DNA of 64,000 nt from contig JAIKWZ010000063.1 of assembly GCA_024684375.1 (NCBI GenBank), positions 1-64,000 on the forward strand, given 5' to 3'. Source of the DNA: Clostridiales bacterium (lineage in GTDB: Bacteria; Bacillota; Clostridia; Christensenellales; Aristaeellaceae). Under the pieces are notes generated by a model that saw only the letters and a list, made by a program, of their open reading frames with translations, was not told where the DNA came from and ran no database searches. The translations under genes were made by a program, and so were the position numbers. Shown one piece after another: positions 1 through 9,326 of this stretch (positions within the stretch are counted from its first letter, which is position 1; each line of letters starts with the position of its first letter).

Positions 1-180
1 GAAGCGCGGCGCGAGATAAAGGAACTGGCTTCCTGGGCAGAGGTTTTTGATGATTCGCAGCCGGATGTCAGGAAGATGATCATCGCCAGGCTGGTCGAGC
101 GTATTGACGTCGGCGCGGATTACTCGGTCAAAATCCGGCTCCGGATCAATATGAGGCAGTACACGGGGGAGGTGGCGTAA
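1..180 (+). CDS. Serine recombinase, C-terminal end (partial)
   Basis: The window opens inside a reading frame that ends at TAA 178-180. The visible 59 residues contain an I-x-R-L-V-E-R-I-D-V patch followed by a short basic beta-rich tail. The same patch is seen at the end of the serine recombinase at 44.2-45.8 kb (RLIERVEVLGRNRVDIRFR), which is why this is called a large serine recombinase tail. A near copy lies at 40.0-40.1 kb. Only the C-terminus is visible, so it cannot be said whether the gene is intact upstream. The family catalyses site-specific DNA exchange for phages and mobile elements. Confidence 0.75.
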   Translation, partial: EARREIKELASWAEVFDDSQPDVRKMIIARLVERIDVGADYSVKIRLRINMRQYTGEVA

Positions 181-191
181 AGGAAAGAATA

Positions 192-230
192 AAGAGCCGC
201 GGAGAGGAATAATACTCTACGCGGTTCTTT
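192..230 (+). terminator. Rho-independent terminator after recombinase
   Basis: An AAGAGCCGCG arm pairs with CGCGGTTCTT around a GAG/CTC extension, followed by T-rich sequence. A very similar terminator follows the second recombinase tail at 40129-40166. Confidence 0.8.
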
Positions 231-282
231 TGTGTTTTTTTCGGTTTGATACTCTTTTCCAATAAAACCGAAGATTGTACAA

Positions 283-311
283 TTGTCCATTTGTAAAAGC
301 AATGCTATAAT
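283..311 (+). promoter_or_regulatory. Promoter of first sugar-uptake operon
   Basis: TTGTCC (283-288) and a perfect TATAAT (306-311) are separated by 17 bp, a good housekeeping-sigma promoter. It lies about 95 bp upstream of the binding-protein start. Confidence 0.7.
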
Positions 312-319
312 TCTTAACG

Positions 320-335
320 TAATTAGTGCTAATTA
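320..335. promoter_or_regulatory. Palindromic operator candidate
   Basis: TAATTAG-TG-CTAATTA is a perfect inverted repeat that starts 9 bp after the -10 box, so it covers the expected transcription start. Its place suggests a repressor or activator site; no cognate protein can be named from the sequence. Confidence 0.4.
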
Positions 336-405
336 TACTGCATCCAATGCATTCTCAGCCAGATTGTGCATGGATTAGACAAATCAGAAAGAAGGAGTGA
401 GTGTA

Positions 406-2100
406 GTGAAGAGGCTCTTGGTTCTATTCTTGGCATTGATGCTGTTGACATCTTGTGCTTTGGCAGATCTACCAGAGTACATTAACACAGAGTCCGACAT
501 GCCAATCATTAAAGAGGGCTATGATGTAACTCTTAAGATTGTTGCAAGACAAAATGCTGGTTGGGGCAACGCTGAGGACATTTGGTTCTGGAAGTATGTA
601 GAAGACCAAATGAACATCAACGTTGATGTTATTCAGACTCAGGACGCGGAAACCTACAAGTCACTGGCTTTTGCGAGTAATGAACTCCCGGATATATTCG
701 TAGGCTGTGGATTCGGAACGTCTGAATTGGTAAAATACGGCGAATTGGAAGGTCAATTGGTTGACCTTGCCCCGTATATTACAGAAGAGTATATGCCGAA
801 TCTCTATGCTATGAGTGAGAAGATGCCTGATTTGCTAAGCAAAATTAGCACAGCAGAAGGCAAAATATTCTCGCTCCCATTCGTTGAAAATGGAGACTTA
901 CGTTCTATTGCTTGCCATACTGCCGGCGCGCGCTTCTTTATCAATACAAAACGTTTGGAAGCAATTGGAAGAGAACAACCTGAGACTCTAGAAGAAATGA
1001 TAGACACGCTGTATGCTCTGAAAGAAGAGGATGAAAACGTAATTCCTTTGGGTGGCAGTGCTGTTGCATACAACCCGGGGTCTATGATCCTAATTTCAAT
1101 GGGTTATCTAACAACAGACTCTTGGGGACTTACTCCCTGTCTCAGGAATGGTGAAGTAGTGATTCCTGCTGGTGATCGTGAAGTATTTGGCGAGTATCTC
1201 AAGATAATGAACCAGCTGCATAAAGATGGTATTATCGAGTCCGACTTCTTTACGATGGATAGGAATGCTGTTGACGCCCGTATGGCGGAGAACCAGTATG
1301 GTCTTTTGGGAAATGTAGCCTACACGACTTTACCTGACACATTCGCTGACTGGTGGCACATCAATCCGCTGACTAGTGAATGGAACGATACCAAAATGTG
1401 GCCAACCACTTGTATTAACTTGGATTCAACCGCTCTGAGTTACACTGTTGGCGGCTTTGTTGTCACTTCAGCTTGCAAGGACATAGCTACAGCGCTTCGG
1501 TTTGCCGACTGGTTCTATGATGCTAATTCTGAACATTTCGGACTTTCTTGGTGGGGACCCACCGCCCAGATGGTCGAAGAACAGGATATAGGTTATGGTA
1601 TCACCAAGGGCTGGGTTATGAACGAAAACCTCCAGGATTACTATCTTGATACAAACGATCCCACCCAGGATTATCAGTTCCGTTATGAGCACATCTTTGC
1701 AATTCATAGTGGCAGCGGCTTGGGCAATGGTATGTACTCTGCGCCTGTTAAGCAGCTAATGGCTGGTTTGATCGATGATATTGACAAAGCCACAATCGCT
1801 CAATTGAATCCTGATAATGGCGATGACCACTATAGAATTAGTGAAGCTGCGCAGGTTCGTAAATATCTTGTGACTATGTATCCGCACATTGTCTTCTTTA
1901 GCGCTGAAGACAATATCACCATCAGTGACTATAAGGTTCTTATCAACGACTATGTAAAGGAAGAAACCGCGAAGTTTGTAACTGGTTTACGTCCTGTTAC
2001 TGATGCTGAACTCGATAGTTACTTTAACGCACTTGAAGGTCTTGGCATACAAGAACTGCTTGCTTTCTACGCTGACTATTATGAGGCTTTGTATAAGTAA
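406..2100 (+). CDS. Sugar ABC transporter substrate-binding lipoprotein (LplA-type)
   Basis: A secreted solute-binding protein of about 564 residues, the length usual for the LplA-like family that captures oligosaccharides outside the cell. The start is set at GTG 406 because AAGGAG lies 8 bp upstream; the earlier in-frame GTG at 397 overlaps that site. The N-terminus has a Lys/Arg pair, a hydrophobic stretch and the lipobox LTSC, so it should be lipid-anchored. It is followed by a terminator hairpin, then by a glycosidase-like gene and two permeases. The ligand is not deducible; no ATPase gene is nearby, as is typical for this family. Confidence 0.85.
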   Translation: MKRLLVLFLALMLLTSCALADLPEYINTESDMPIIKEGYDVTLKIVARQNAGWGNAEDIWFWKYVEDQMNINVDVIQTQDAETYKSLAFASNELPDIFVGCGFGTSELVKYGELEGQLVDLAPYITEEYMPNLYAMSEKMPDLLSKISTAEGKIFSLPFVENGDLRSIACHTAGARFFINTKRLEAIGREQPETLEEMIDTLYALKEEDENVIPLGGSAVAYNPGSMILISMGYLTTDSWGLTPCLRNGEVVIPAGDREVFGEYLKIMNQLHKDGIIESDFFTMDRNAVDARMAENQYGLLGNVAYTTLPDTFADWWHINPLTSEWNDTKMWPTTCINLDSTALSYTVGGFVVTSACKDIATALRFADWFYDANSEHFGLSWWGPTAQMVEEQDIGYGITKGWVMNENLQDYYLDTNDPTQDYQFRYEHIFAIHSGSGLGNGMYSAPVKQLMAGLIDDIDKATIAQLNPDNGDDHYRISEAAQVRKYLVTMYPHIVFFSAEDNITISDYKVLINDYVKEETAKFVTGLRPVTDAELDSYFNALEGLGIQELLAFYADYYEALYK

Positions 2101-2113
2101 TAACTGATTTGCG

Positions 2114-2147
2114 CCCATGCCATCTTGAGTGGCATGGGTGTTTTTTT
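2114..2147 (+). terminator. Intercistronic terminator/attenuator
   Basis: CCCATGCCA pairs with TGGCATGGG, followed by a run of seven T. It sits directly after the binding-protein gene and before the ribosome binding site of the next gene. Such hairpins usually allow the binding protein to be made in excess of the permeases. Confidence 0.85.
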
Positions 2148-2158
2148 GGAGGGCAAGG

Positions 2159-3670
2159 ATGTTTCAATTAACGCAAGAACACAGGGCATGCGCGATGAAA
2201 CTGCGCCGGACATTGGCACAGATTGATACATCAGATGTTGAGCATGGGCACTTTCAAACAATGATAAAAGGTGAAAACCCGATTGAAGAATTCAAACAGC
2301 GCTTGTTCGACTATATAGATAATGTTCCGAATACAATAGATAGTGTGTTCTGGGACCCTGATTATCCAACAGGGGACGAATATGCACAATATCAATCCCA
2401 AATAAAACCAAGGTTTATGCGTGGGTTCTATGGTTTCTGTGCTGAGCATAATGAGGACCCATATCGTATCATGTCAGAAGAGGCAAAAAAACGCGGCTTG
2501 GAGAATATACTTAGCCATCGAGTAAATGGTAGCGATCCTTATAGCGAAGAATACCCACCAAAGTTCAAAATCGAGCACCAAGAAGAATATCTAAAAGCTT
2601 GGTGGAAATATGGATTATCGAATCTTGCATCGCCTGTAATACGCAAGAGGAAAATCGACATACTTAGCGAGTGTATGGAAAGGTATGATTTTGACGGTTG
2701 TCAAATTGACTTTTGTAGACACACACCATTTCTTCCAATTGGCCACCAATGGGAGCTACGTAATGAAGTAACAACATTCTTGAGCGATCTTCGCTTTATG
2801 CTCCTTGAAACAGAAAAAAAGAAAAATCATCCTATGATGCTATTTGCGCGGGTTCCGCAACTACTCGAAGGAGCTCATGCGGATGGCTTAGACATCGAAA
2901 CATGGATAGAGGAAAACATAATTGATGGATTGGTAATCGGGTCGCGAAGCTATACTGTAGACATACAAGGATACCGTAAAGCGACAAAGGGGAGAGTCAA
3001 TCTTTATCCTTGCTTCGACTATCATCATTGTACTGATGGTTACACTAACGCTCCTATCGAAGTAGTACGCGGAGTTTTTTCTAATTGGTGGCAGCAAGGT
3101 GCTGATGGTATAATGCTATTTAATTGGGTAGGAGCGCGTGAAAAAATACTACGTGCGACCGGAAGAGAACCATATCATTTCTTTTCAAATACAGAGGCAA
3201 GTCAACTGTGTGAAGTAGGAGACCCGGTACTGCTAAACAAACTTGAAAGAATTCATGTGGTGGAACGCCGTGGGGGATACCCTTGGACAATTGGATTCGC
3301 TAATGGAAACATGGAGAAGCAACTGCCTCTTCAAGCCAGTACATCTGGCGCTGAGGTTGAAATATACACAAGTGACTCAAGAAGAAGTGCTGAGTTGAGC
3401 GTTGTATTAAGCCATGTCCAAAGCATCATAAAAGTTGAAATGAATGGTATAATTGTAAATGCTGACGTAGATACTGAATGGCAGGATGATCTAGTATTCG
3501 ATGAAGCTCCGGTTTCTGGTTTTCATATTGAAAATATACCTAAGCATGCTTCACCTATAAAACTATGGCGATTTAAAGCCAAGGTTTCATGCCATAAAGG
3601 CCTGAATTACATTAAGGTTTATGGAGATGCACGAATCGAGAAGGTAGAACTATATTTTCAAAAACGATAA
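2159..3670 (+). CDS. TIM-barrel glycoside-hydrolase-like protein, cytoplasmic
   Basis: About 503 residues, no signal peptide. Start ATG 2159 has GGAGGG 5 bp upstream; the upstream GTG 2129 lies in the terminator and is unlikely. The central part has alternating segments typical of GHL10/family-10-like barrels, including FDGCQIDF (a barrel strand ending in an acidic residue), LVIGSRSY and GIMLFNWVG; the C-terminal 120 residues look like a beta-sandwich. It lies inside the transporter operon, so it probably acts on the imported oligosaccharide. I do not recognise a precise family or substrate, and catalytic residues cannot be assigned with certainty. Confidence 0.6.
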   Translation: MFQLTQEHRACAMKLRRTLAQIDTSDVEHGHFQTMIKGENPIEEFKQRLFDYIDNVPNTIDSVFWDPDYPTGDEYAQYQSQIKPRFMRGFYGFCAEHNEDPYRIMSEEAKKRGLENILSHRVNGSDPYSEEYPPKFKIEHQEEYLKAWWKYGLSNLASPVIRKRKIDILSECMERYDFDGCQIDFCRHTPFLPIGHQWELRNEVTTFLSDLRFMLLETEKKKNHPMMLFARVPQLLEGAHADGLDIETWIEENIIDGLVIGSRSYTVDIQGYRKATKGRVNLYPCFDYHHCTDGYTNAPIEVVRGVFSNWWQQGADGIMLFNWVGAREKILRATGREPYHFFSNTEASQLCEVGDPVLLNKLERIHVVERRGGYPWTIGFANGNMEKQLPLQASTSGAEVEIYTSDSRRSAELSVVLSHVQSIIKVEMNGIIVNADVDTEWQDDLVFDEAPVSGFHIENIPKHASPIKLWRFKAKVSCHKGLNYIKVYGDARIEKVELYFQKR

Positions 3671-3732
3671 CGGTTTTAAGAAAACAGAGAGGCGAAGCCG
3701 TTCTGTCATGATGAGATGTGGGGATAAGAATT

Positions 3733-4659
3733 ATGTCTGTATGCAGAATGAGTGTTCACAGGGAACGAATTAGAAAAGCTTGCAAGAGCTGGCGTTTATA
3801 CACAATGATTCTGCCCGCTGTTTTAACGGTGTTCATTTTTCATTATATACCGATTTATGGTGTACAGATAGCATTCAAAGACTTTAGAAACTCATTGGGC
3901 ATATGGGGGAGTCCTTGGGTTGGCTTTATGTATTTTAACAAGTTTTTGAGCTATCCAATGTTCTGGGCAATCATTCGTAATACGATTACTATAAGTCTGT
4001 ATTCAATTGCAACATTTCCGTGTTCCGTCATTTTTGCTCTAATGTTGAATGAACTCGAAAATGGAGCATTTAAACGTACAGTACAGATGGTGACATATGC
4101 ACCGCACTTTGTCTCAACAGTTGTTGTGGCCTCCATGATTATACTGTTTCTGAATCGTGAAAGCGGTGTCATAAACAATGTCATAGCACTTCTCGGTGGA
4201 GAACGGAAAGACTTTATGGGGATGCCAGGAGCCTTTTCGACCATTTATGTCTGGTCAGGTGTATGGCAAAACTTGGGGTGGGGCACAATTATATATATCG
4301 CTGCTTTATCATCAATCTCGCCTGAAATCATTGAAGCAGCGAAAATTGATGGTGCGTCCCGGATGCAAATCGTAGTTCGAATAAATCTTCCTTCGATTTT
4401 TCCAACAGTTATTACTATGCTTATTTTAAGTACCGGTCATGTCTTGTCTGTTGGCTTTGAAAAAACATATCTGCTTCAAAACTCATTAAACATTTCTGCA
4501 TCACGTGTCATATCGACTTATGTCTATGAGGTTGGCCTGATTAATACACAATACAGCTATTCTTCAGCTATAGGCTTGTTCAATAATGTTGTCAACATAC
4601 TGTTCATAATGATAGTCAATACTTTATCTCGCCGGCTCACGCAGGTTGGGCTTTGGTAA
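3733..4659 (+). CDS. Sugar ABC transporter permease (LplB-type)
   Basis: Integral membrane subunit with about six hydrophobic segments and the permease EAA loop (EAAKIDGASRMQIVVRINLP), which contacts the ATPase. The start is uncertain: GTG 3718, ATG 3733 and ATG 3748 are in frame; ATG 3733 follows a weak GTGGGGAT. It pairs with the next permease to form the channel for the binding protein encoded upstream. The stop overlaps the ribosome binding site of the next gene, which supports co-translation. Confidence 0.85.
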   Translation: MSVCRMSVHRERIRKACKSWRLYTMILPAVLTVFIFHYIPIYGVQIAFKDFRNSLGIWGSPWVGFMYFNKFLSYPMFWAIIRNTITISLYSIATFPCSVIFALMLNELENGAFKRTVQMVTYAPHFVSTVVVASMIILFLNRESGVINNVIALLGGERKDFMGMPGAFSTIYVWSGVWQNLGWGTIIYIAALSSISPEIIEAAKIDGASRMQIVVRINLPSIFPTVITMLILSTGHVLSVGFEKTYLLQNSLNISASRVISTYVYEVGLINTQYSYSSAIGLFNNVVNILFIMIVNTLSRRLTQVGLW

Positions 4660-4673
4660 GGGGGGGATCAAAG

Positions 4674-5603
4674 TTGAAAAAAAGCACGGCAAGTGGTATA
4701 TCACAAACTAAGCAAGACAGAATCTTTGATTGGACTAACAAAATAATAATACTTACAATAACCTTCATCATGGTATACCCATTATACTATATCATCATTG
4801 CATCTGTTTCAGACCCATATCAGGTTAGCTTGGGCCGGGTATCTATGGTGCCGCGAGGTTTCACTTGGGATGCCTATAAGAACGTACTTGAAAATAATAC
4901 GATTTGGATTGGTTATCGTAATAGTATCGTGTACTTGTTTGCAGGAACTACGTATAATCTGGTATTGACTATCCCTGCAGCTTATGTTCTTTCGAAAAAA
5001 GATTTGCCATACAGGACAATTCTGTCTTGGTTTTTCTTCATCACAATGTATTTTGGTGGCGGGCTTGTCCCCTCTTATATACTAATGCGTGACTTACATC
5101 TATTGAATACACCATGGGCCTTAATCATCGGTATGGGAGTAAGCTGTTACAATCTGATTGTTACGCGTCAGTTCTTCGCATCTTCTATTTCGGAAGAACT
5201 ATATGAAGCAGCTTTCATGGATGGCGCGAACGATTATGTGTGTTTTTTCCGGATCGCCTTACCGTTAAGCAAGGCCATCCTGGCAATTATGGCTTTGTAC
5301 TACGGCATAGGTCATTGGAACAGCTACTACAATGCGTTGATATATGTGCAAAAGCAGAAATACTTTCCACTCCAGCTAGTTCTCAGAAACATTCTGATTC
5401 TAAATGAAAGCGCAACGGCCAACCTTGAATTCAGTTCAATGGACGATGAAGCGGCTCTAATGGATGCGGCAAGAAGGACATACATGGCAAACGCGATGAA
5501 GTATTCTTTGATTTTCATATCGAGTGCACCTATGTTGATTGCCTATCCGTTTGTTCAGAAGTTTTTTGTCAAGGGTGTAATGATTGGTTCTGTAAAGGGA
5601 TAA
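4674..5603 (+). CDS. Sugar ABC transporter permease (LplC/YtcP-type)
   Basis: Second channel subunit of the carbohydrate importer, with an EAA loop (EAAFMDGANDYVCFFRIALP) and the usual C-terminal G-x-V-K-G ending of this family. The best start is TTG 4674, with AAGGGGGG 8 bp upstream; an upstream TTG at 4653 overlaps the previous gene. Expected to work with a shared MsmX-type ATPase encoded elsewhere. Confidence 0.85.
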   Translation: MKKSTASGISQTKQDRIFDWTNKIIILTITFIMVYPLYYIIIASVSDPYQVSLGRVSMVPRGFTWDAYKNVLENNTIWIGYRNSIVYLFAGTTYNLVLTIPAAYVLSKKDLPYRTILSWFFFITMYFGGGLVPSYILMRDLHLLNTPWALIIGMGVSCYNLIVTRQFFASSISEELYEAAFMDGANDYVCFFRIALPLSKAILAIMALYYGIGHWNSYYNALIYVQKQKYFPLQLVLRNILILNESATANLEFSSMDDEAALMDAARRTYMANAMKYSLIFISSAPMLIAYPFVQKFFVKGVMIGSVKG

Positions 5604-5618
5604 CGGGGGGGTATTGCT

Positions 5619-7409
5619 TTGTTTAAGAGAATGAGAAGGCGCGAATTCTTTGTAAGAAACGTCAAATCATTTATTATTTTTGCGCTTATTATAGGATTGC
5701 TATTAAGTGTACTTTCTTCGTTCTTAATAAGCAATATGCGTCATCAACAGTATTACAGGAATCTCAATGAAAAAATGGGATTTGTATTAGAAGATATTCG
5801 GCGACAAATCGATAGTGCTGAAAAAACGGCTCTTCAGTTATCGATTACAAATGAGTGCAATAGACGAATTTTCTCCCAGAATAAGTATTATGAAATTGAA
5901 TTAACCAAGACGATAAAAAAGTATAAGAATGTTATGGTCTACCCATCCGATTATTTTCTTATATATACGCTCTCTCCAAGCGTTCTTTATCATGTTGACA
6001 GAGGAAATGAGCTTTGTCAAAGTACATTTTCGAAGACCTATTTTGAGAGTATGAGCTTTGAACTGGTAGACCAGCTGATTACAGAATTACTGGCCGTAAA
6101 TGAAACGCGGTTTATTTCGCTTGAATTCTATGGTTCATCAGATCGAGTATTGCTTGTTTGTCCTTTCTATCATATAGGCAATAAATCCGAAAAAATCATT
6201 TTAGCGTGGATAATCAACAAACAGGATATATTATCGCGAATAGAATTGGTAACAGGTGGAGTTGGCGAATCTTACGCCTTGGCGGATGGTTATTCAATGA
6301 TAGCTAAGACCGAGGAATTTAACCAGGAGAAAGATAGTATAGAGAGCTACGAACAATATGGCTTAACGATATCGGTAGATGTTGCTAAAGACCCACTATT
6401 CAATGTGACATATTCGCTGGATAAACTCAGCCATGTGATTTTTGCTGTGGGCTTCATGGTATTGATTATACTGGCGATTGGATTTGCTATATATAACTAT
6501 AAACCGGTTAATAAGCTGGTAAGTAAGTATAAGCAAGGCGGCGAAAATGACCTTGAAGGATTAGACCAGCTGATATCAAGTGCCTACCAACAGATGCAAA
6601 CTATGGATACACAATATATGACGCACATTATACAGCAAAGGACACAAGTGTTATTGCTCCTTTTAAACGGTATATATAGCGACAAGGTTATGAGCGCACT
6701 ATCAATAATGCAGGATAGCATGCGCGGACCACTTTATGCAGTTATTGCTGTTCAGACAGATGGGGAGGATATTAGTGAACTGATTGCTAGTTTTGCGGGT
6801 GAATCTGATAGTGCTACGACGATTTATGAGTGTTCGTGGGAAAAGAATAACTACTATCTTGTATTGAGCATGCTGGAAGACCATACTGAGGATACGGCAA
6901 TTCTGTTCTCCGAATGGCTAAAAGAGCTAAACATCCCGTGCAGAATTGGAGTAAGTAATGTCTGCTCATCTCTGCCAATGCTCAATGGAGCATTAAAGCA
7001 GGCTCGAGCTCGTCTAAGACAAACTAATGAAGTTGTAGAACATGATGATGCATCCAATAGTAATGCGCCCCATAATGAGCTAATAACTCAAATAATAGGT
7101 TACATTCAGGAACATGCTTTTGAGTGGAGTATTAGCTTGTCATCTGTAGCAGATCAATTTGATATGAACCAGACTTATTTGAGTGAACTATTTAAACGCG
7201 AGACTAAAACCAATTTCAGTAATTACTTAAGTCAACTGCGAATTGAAAAAGCAAAAGATATGTTGTTAAACTCGACAATGAGCATCGCAGAAGTATCTCA
7301 AGAAGTAGGGTATAATAGCCTTTCATATTTCATTAAAACATTCAAGAAATACGTTGATATGACTCCGGGTCAATTCAGAAATCAAGTAACAAATGAAAGC
7401 AACGAGTAA
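5619..7409 (+). CDS. Membrane-bound AraC-family sensor/regulator
   Basis: About 596 residues. A hydrophobic segment near residues 17-38 and a second near 275-293 flank an extracytoplasmic sensing region of about 235 residues. The last 100 residues form two helix-turn-helix units of the AraC type, ending in the family signature (EVGYNSLSYFIKTFKKY...TPGQFR). Start TTG 5619 has seven consecutive G 7 bp upstream. Single-chain transmembrane AraC sensors next to LplABC transporters commonly activate the operon when a glycan is sensed outside the cell; that role is inferred here from position as last gene of the operon. Confidence 0.85.
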   Translation: MFKRMRRREFFVRNVKSFIIFALIIGLLLSVLSSFLISNMRHQQYYRNLNEKMGFVLEDIRRQIDSAEKTALQLSITNECNRRIFSQNKYYEIELTKTIKKYKNVMVYPSDYFLIYTLSPSVLYHVDRGNELCQSTFSKTYFESMSFELVDQLITELLAVNETRFISLEFYGSSDRVLLVCPFYHIGNKSEKIILAWIINKQDILSRIELVTGGVGESYALADGYSMIAKTEEFNQEKDSIESYEQYGLTISVDVAKDPLFNVTYSLDKLSHVIFAVGFMVLIILAIGFAIYNYKPVNKLVSKYKQGGENDLEGLDQLISSAYQQMQTMDTQYMTHIIQQRTQVLLLLLNGIYSDKVMSALSIMQDSMRGPLYAVIAVQTDGEDISELIASFAGESDSATTIYECSWEKNNYYLVLSMLEDHTEDTAILFSEWLKELNIPCRIGVSNVCSSLPMLNGALKQARARLRQTNEVVEHDDASNSNAPHNELITQIIGYIQEHAFEWSISLSSVADQFDMNQTYLSELFKRETKTNFSNYLSQLRIEKAKDMLLNSTMSIAEVSQEVGYNSLSYFIKTFKKYVDMTPGQFRNQVTNESNE

Positions 7410-7476
7410 TAATGCGATGCCGATTTTCATGACAACTAAAGATAAGCTACAATACTCATTCACTATCAAGGTCCAA

Positions 7477-7630
7477 TCATTCTGTTCACATCCACCAAAT
7501 CAAAAAGGGACAGAATGACTGTCAACAGAGCCCCTGGGAAGTTCTTAGGCCTTATCGGTGAAGCAAACTGTCTACGTCTTCCGAACAGTGCTCCGTCATG
7601 AAGAATTTGAACACCCGGGCAAGAGGGAGA
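7477..7630. repeat. Direct repeat copy 1 (partner at 36777)
   Basis: About 150 bp beginning TCATTCTGTTCACA is repeated at 36777-36925 in the same orientation, offset by 29.3 kb; a short third copy is at 40179-40200. The repeat includes the upstream region and first 24 codons of the gene starting at 7558. Confidence 0.75.
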
Positions 7631-8160
7631 CTGTGCTTTGGGACGCAGTTACGGGAAGTGTTTTTCACGAATATGATTTCGAATCAGGGAGAAAATGTCC
7701 GTTTCATTCGCTTGCCTGTCGAGGTGTCGATGTAACCAGTATGACAGTCAACGAAGCTACGCGAACAGGGGCATTCCGCAAACTCTACCAGATGGTAGGA
7801 GCAAACTGTTTACATCATCCAGATATTGATGCATGGGAATTGCAGTCAATCTGCGCTGTACTGGCAAAGACGATGCTGCCCGGAAGTTTGCCGGGGGAGA
7901 TGACCGCAAGCAGGACGGTTGCAGCCATCAGAGCCGAGGATGGCAATCTCCGCTATGTGTATTATAAGTCGTTTGACGACCCGGAAACCGTTCTTATAAT
8001 CGACAGCTGGCGGGACCAGACTGCTATTGATGCTCATCATACCTCTCCTGTGATGGCCACGTTCGCCCTGCTCCGGGAGAAGTACGATCTCCATATGACC
8101 ATAGTGCGGTTTATAGGCGCGGAAACACCTAAATCAGAGGATCGGTTTGTCAGAAAGTGA
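7558..8160 (+). CDS. Antibiotic-biosynthesis-monooxygenase-like domain protein
   Basis: About 200 residues. The C-terminal 75 residues resemble an ABM/quinol-monooxygenase fold: a beta strand, the pattern ETVLIIDSWRDQTAIDAHH, then a helix. The N-terminal half (with several His/Cys) is not recognised. The GTG start is taken because a stop codon (TAG 7546-7548) lies just upstream in frame; there is no clear ribosome binding site. The 5' end is duplicated as a remnant at 36.86 kb. It is the first of a co-oriented row of small genes and overlaps or abuts the next. Confidence 0.5.
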   Translation: MKQTVYVFRTVLRHEEFEHPGKRETVLWDAVTGSVFHEYDFESGRKCPFHSLACRGVDVTSMTVNEATRTGAFRKLYQMVGANCLHHPDIDAWELQSICAVLAKTMLPGSLPGEMTASRTVAAIRAEDGNLRYVYYKSFDDPETVLIIDSWRDQTAIDAHHTSPVMATFALLREKYDLHMTIVRFIGAETPKSEDRFVRK

Positions 8161-8167
8161 AAAGACT

Positions 8168-8557
8168 ATGAGCGAAACGATGTCTGTGGACGAGATGCTT
8201 TTCTTCGATACAAGACCTGCAGCACTGCCTCTATATGAGACATTCCGTGAGACTCTCCTTGACAGGATGCCGGATGCCCGGATCGAAGTAAAGAAAACGC
8301 AGATCTCTTTATTTAGTCGGCGCTTGTTCGCGGCGGTATCCTTCACGCCGGTAAGAAAAGCGAAAGACCGTCCCGACCCATTCATGACGATCACCTTTGG
8401 GCTGCCGTACAGGAAAGAATCTGGCCGCATCGATGTATCGACGGAGCCTTATCCAAACCGGTGGACACATCATGTAATGATCGGTACAAAAGAAGAAATA
8501 GATGATGAGCTGCTTTCGTGGATTATTGAGGCGGCGGAATTCGCCGGTGGTAAATAG
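8168..8557 (+). CDS. DUF5655-like protein
   Basis: About 129 residues. The arrangement Y-E-x-F-R-E-x-L, then IEVKKTQISLFSRRLFAAV, then a segment ending DDELLSWIIEAAEFA matches the layout of DUF5655 proteins. ATG 8168 is preferred to TTG 8147, which overlaps the previous gene. Cytoplasmic, function unknown. Confidence 0.6.
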   Translation: MSETMSVDEMLFFDTRPAALPLYETFRETLLDRMPDARIEVKKTQISLFSRRLFAAVSFTPVRKAKDRPDPFMTITFGLPYRKESGRIDVSTEPYPNRWTHHVMIGTKEEIDDELLSWIIEAAEFAGGK

Positions 8558-8598
8558 TACCCGATCGTTATGACCGGCAAGCTCAGGGAGGTGCATCT

Positions 8599-8886
8599 GT
8601 GGAACAGAAGCAATATGAATACGACGGGATCATTCATGAGATCCCCGACAAAGGCGGCGCATACGTCATCTTCCCGTGGAATATCCGGGAGGAATTCGGG
8701 AAGGGACGCGTAAAGGTCCACGCTGAATTCGACGGGATTGCGTATGACGGCAGCATCGTCAACATGGGCGTAACCGACGGGAGCGGAAACGTGTGTTACA
8801 TCATCGGGTTGCTGAAATCGATCCGAAAACAGCTGAACAAAAGGGATGGAGACAGCGTTCACGTCGTGATCGTTGAAAGGGAGTAA
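8599..8886 (+). CDS. DUF1905-family protein
   Basis: A 95-residue protein with the beta-rich pattern of DUF1905: GAYVIFPWNIREEFGKGRVKV early and GDSVHVVIVERE at the end. GTG start with a GGGAGG site 7-8 bp upstream. Often fused or adjacent to YdeI-like proteins; function unknown. Confidence 0.75.
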   Translation: MEQKQYEYDGIIHEIPDKGGAYVIFPWNIREEFGKGRVKVHAEFDGIAYDGSIVNMGVTDGSGNVCYIIGLLKSIRKQLNKRDGDSVHVVIVERE

Positions 8887-8891
8887 AAACC

Positions 8892-9308
8892 ATGTGGACG
8901 TGTCCAAAGTGTGGACGCAGTTTTAAGAACGAAAACCAGAGCCATTACTGCGGTAAAGCACCGGAAACAATAGATGAATACATACTTTCACAGGATGAAG
9001 GAATCCGTAAGCAGCTTCAGGATGTCCGCGCAGCGATCCGAGAAGAGCTTCCTGATGCGACAGAGAAGATCTCCTGGTCCATGCCGACTTGGTGGAAAGG
9101 GCACAATATAATACATTTTGCTGCAAACAAAAACCATATCGGTCTGTATCCAGGCCCGGAGGCAGTAGCATTTTTTGCGGAGAAGCTCGATCGGGCAGGC
9201 TGCAGATACAGCAAGGGTTCTATCCGGATCCCGTATTCTGATCATCTTCCGCAGGACTTGATCGCAGAGATCGCGGGCTGGTGCCGGGATACCGGGAATC
9301 ATGCGTAA
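8892..9308 (+). CDS. DUF1801/YdhG-family protein with zinc-ribbon start
   Basis: About 138 residues. The N-terminus C-P-K-C-G-R-S plus H-Y-C makes a small zinc-ribbon-like motif, followed by a DUF1801 domain with the characteristic EKISWSMPTWWKGHNIIHFA and IGLYPGPEA segments. The start follows the previous stop by 5 bp with GGGAG at the end of the upstream gene. YdhG-like proteins resemble frataxin/YdhG folds and have no firm biochemical role. Confidence 0.75.
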   Translation: MWTCPKCGRSFKNENQSHYCGKAPETIDEYILSQDEGIRKQLQDVRAAIREELPDATEKISWSMPTWWKGHNIIHFAANKNHIGLYPGPEAVAFFAEKLDRAGCRYSKGSIRIPYSDHLPQDLIAEIAGWCRDTGNHA

Positions 9309-9326
9309 CGAGTGAGGTGACAGGCT

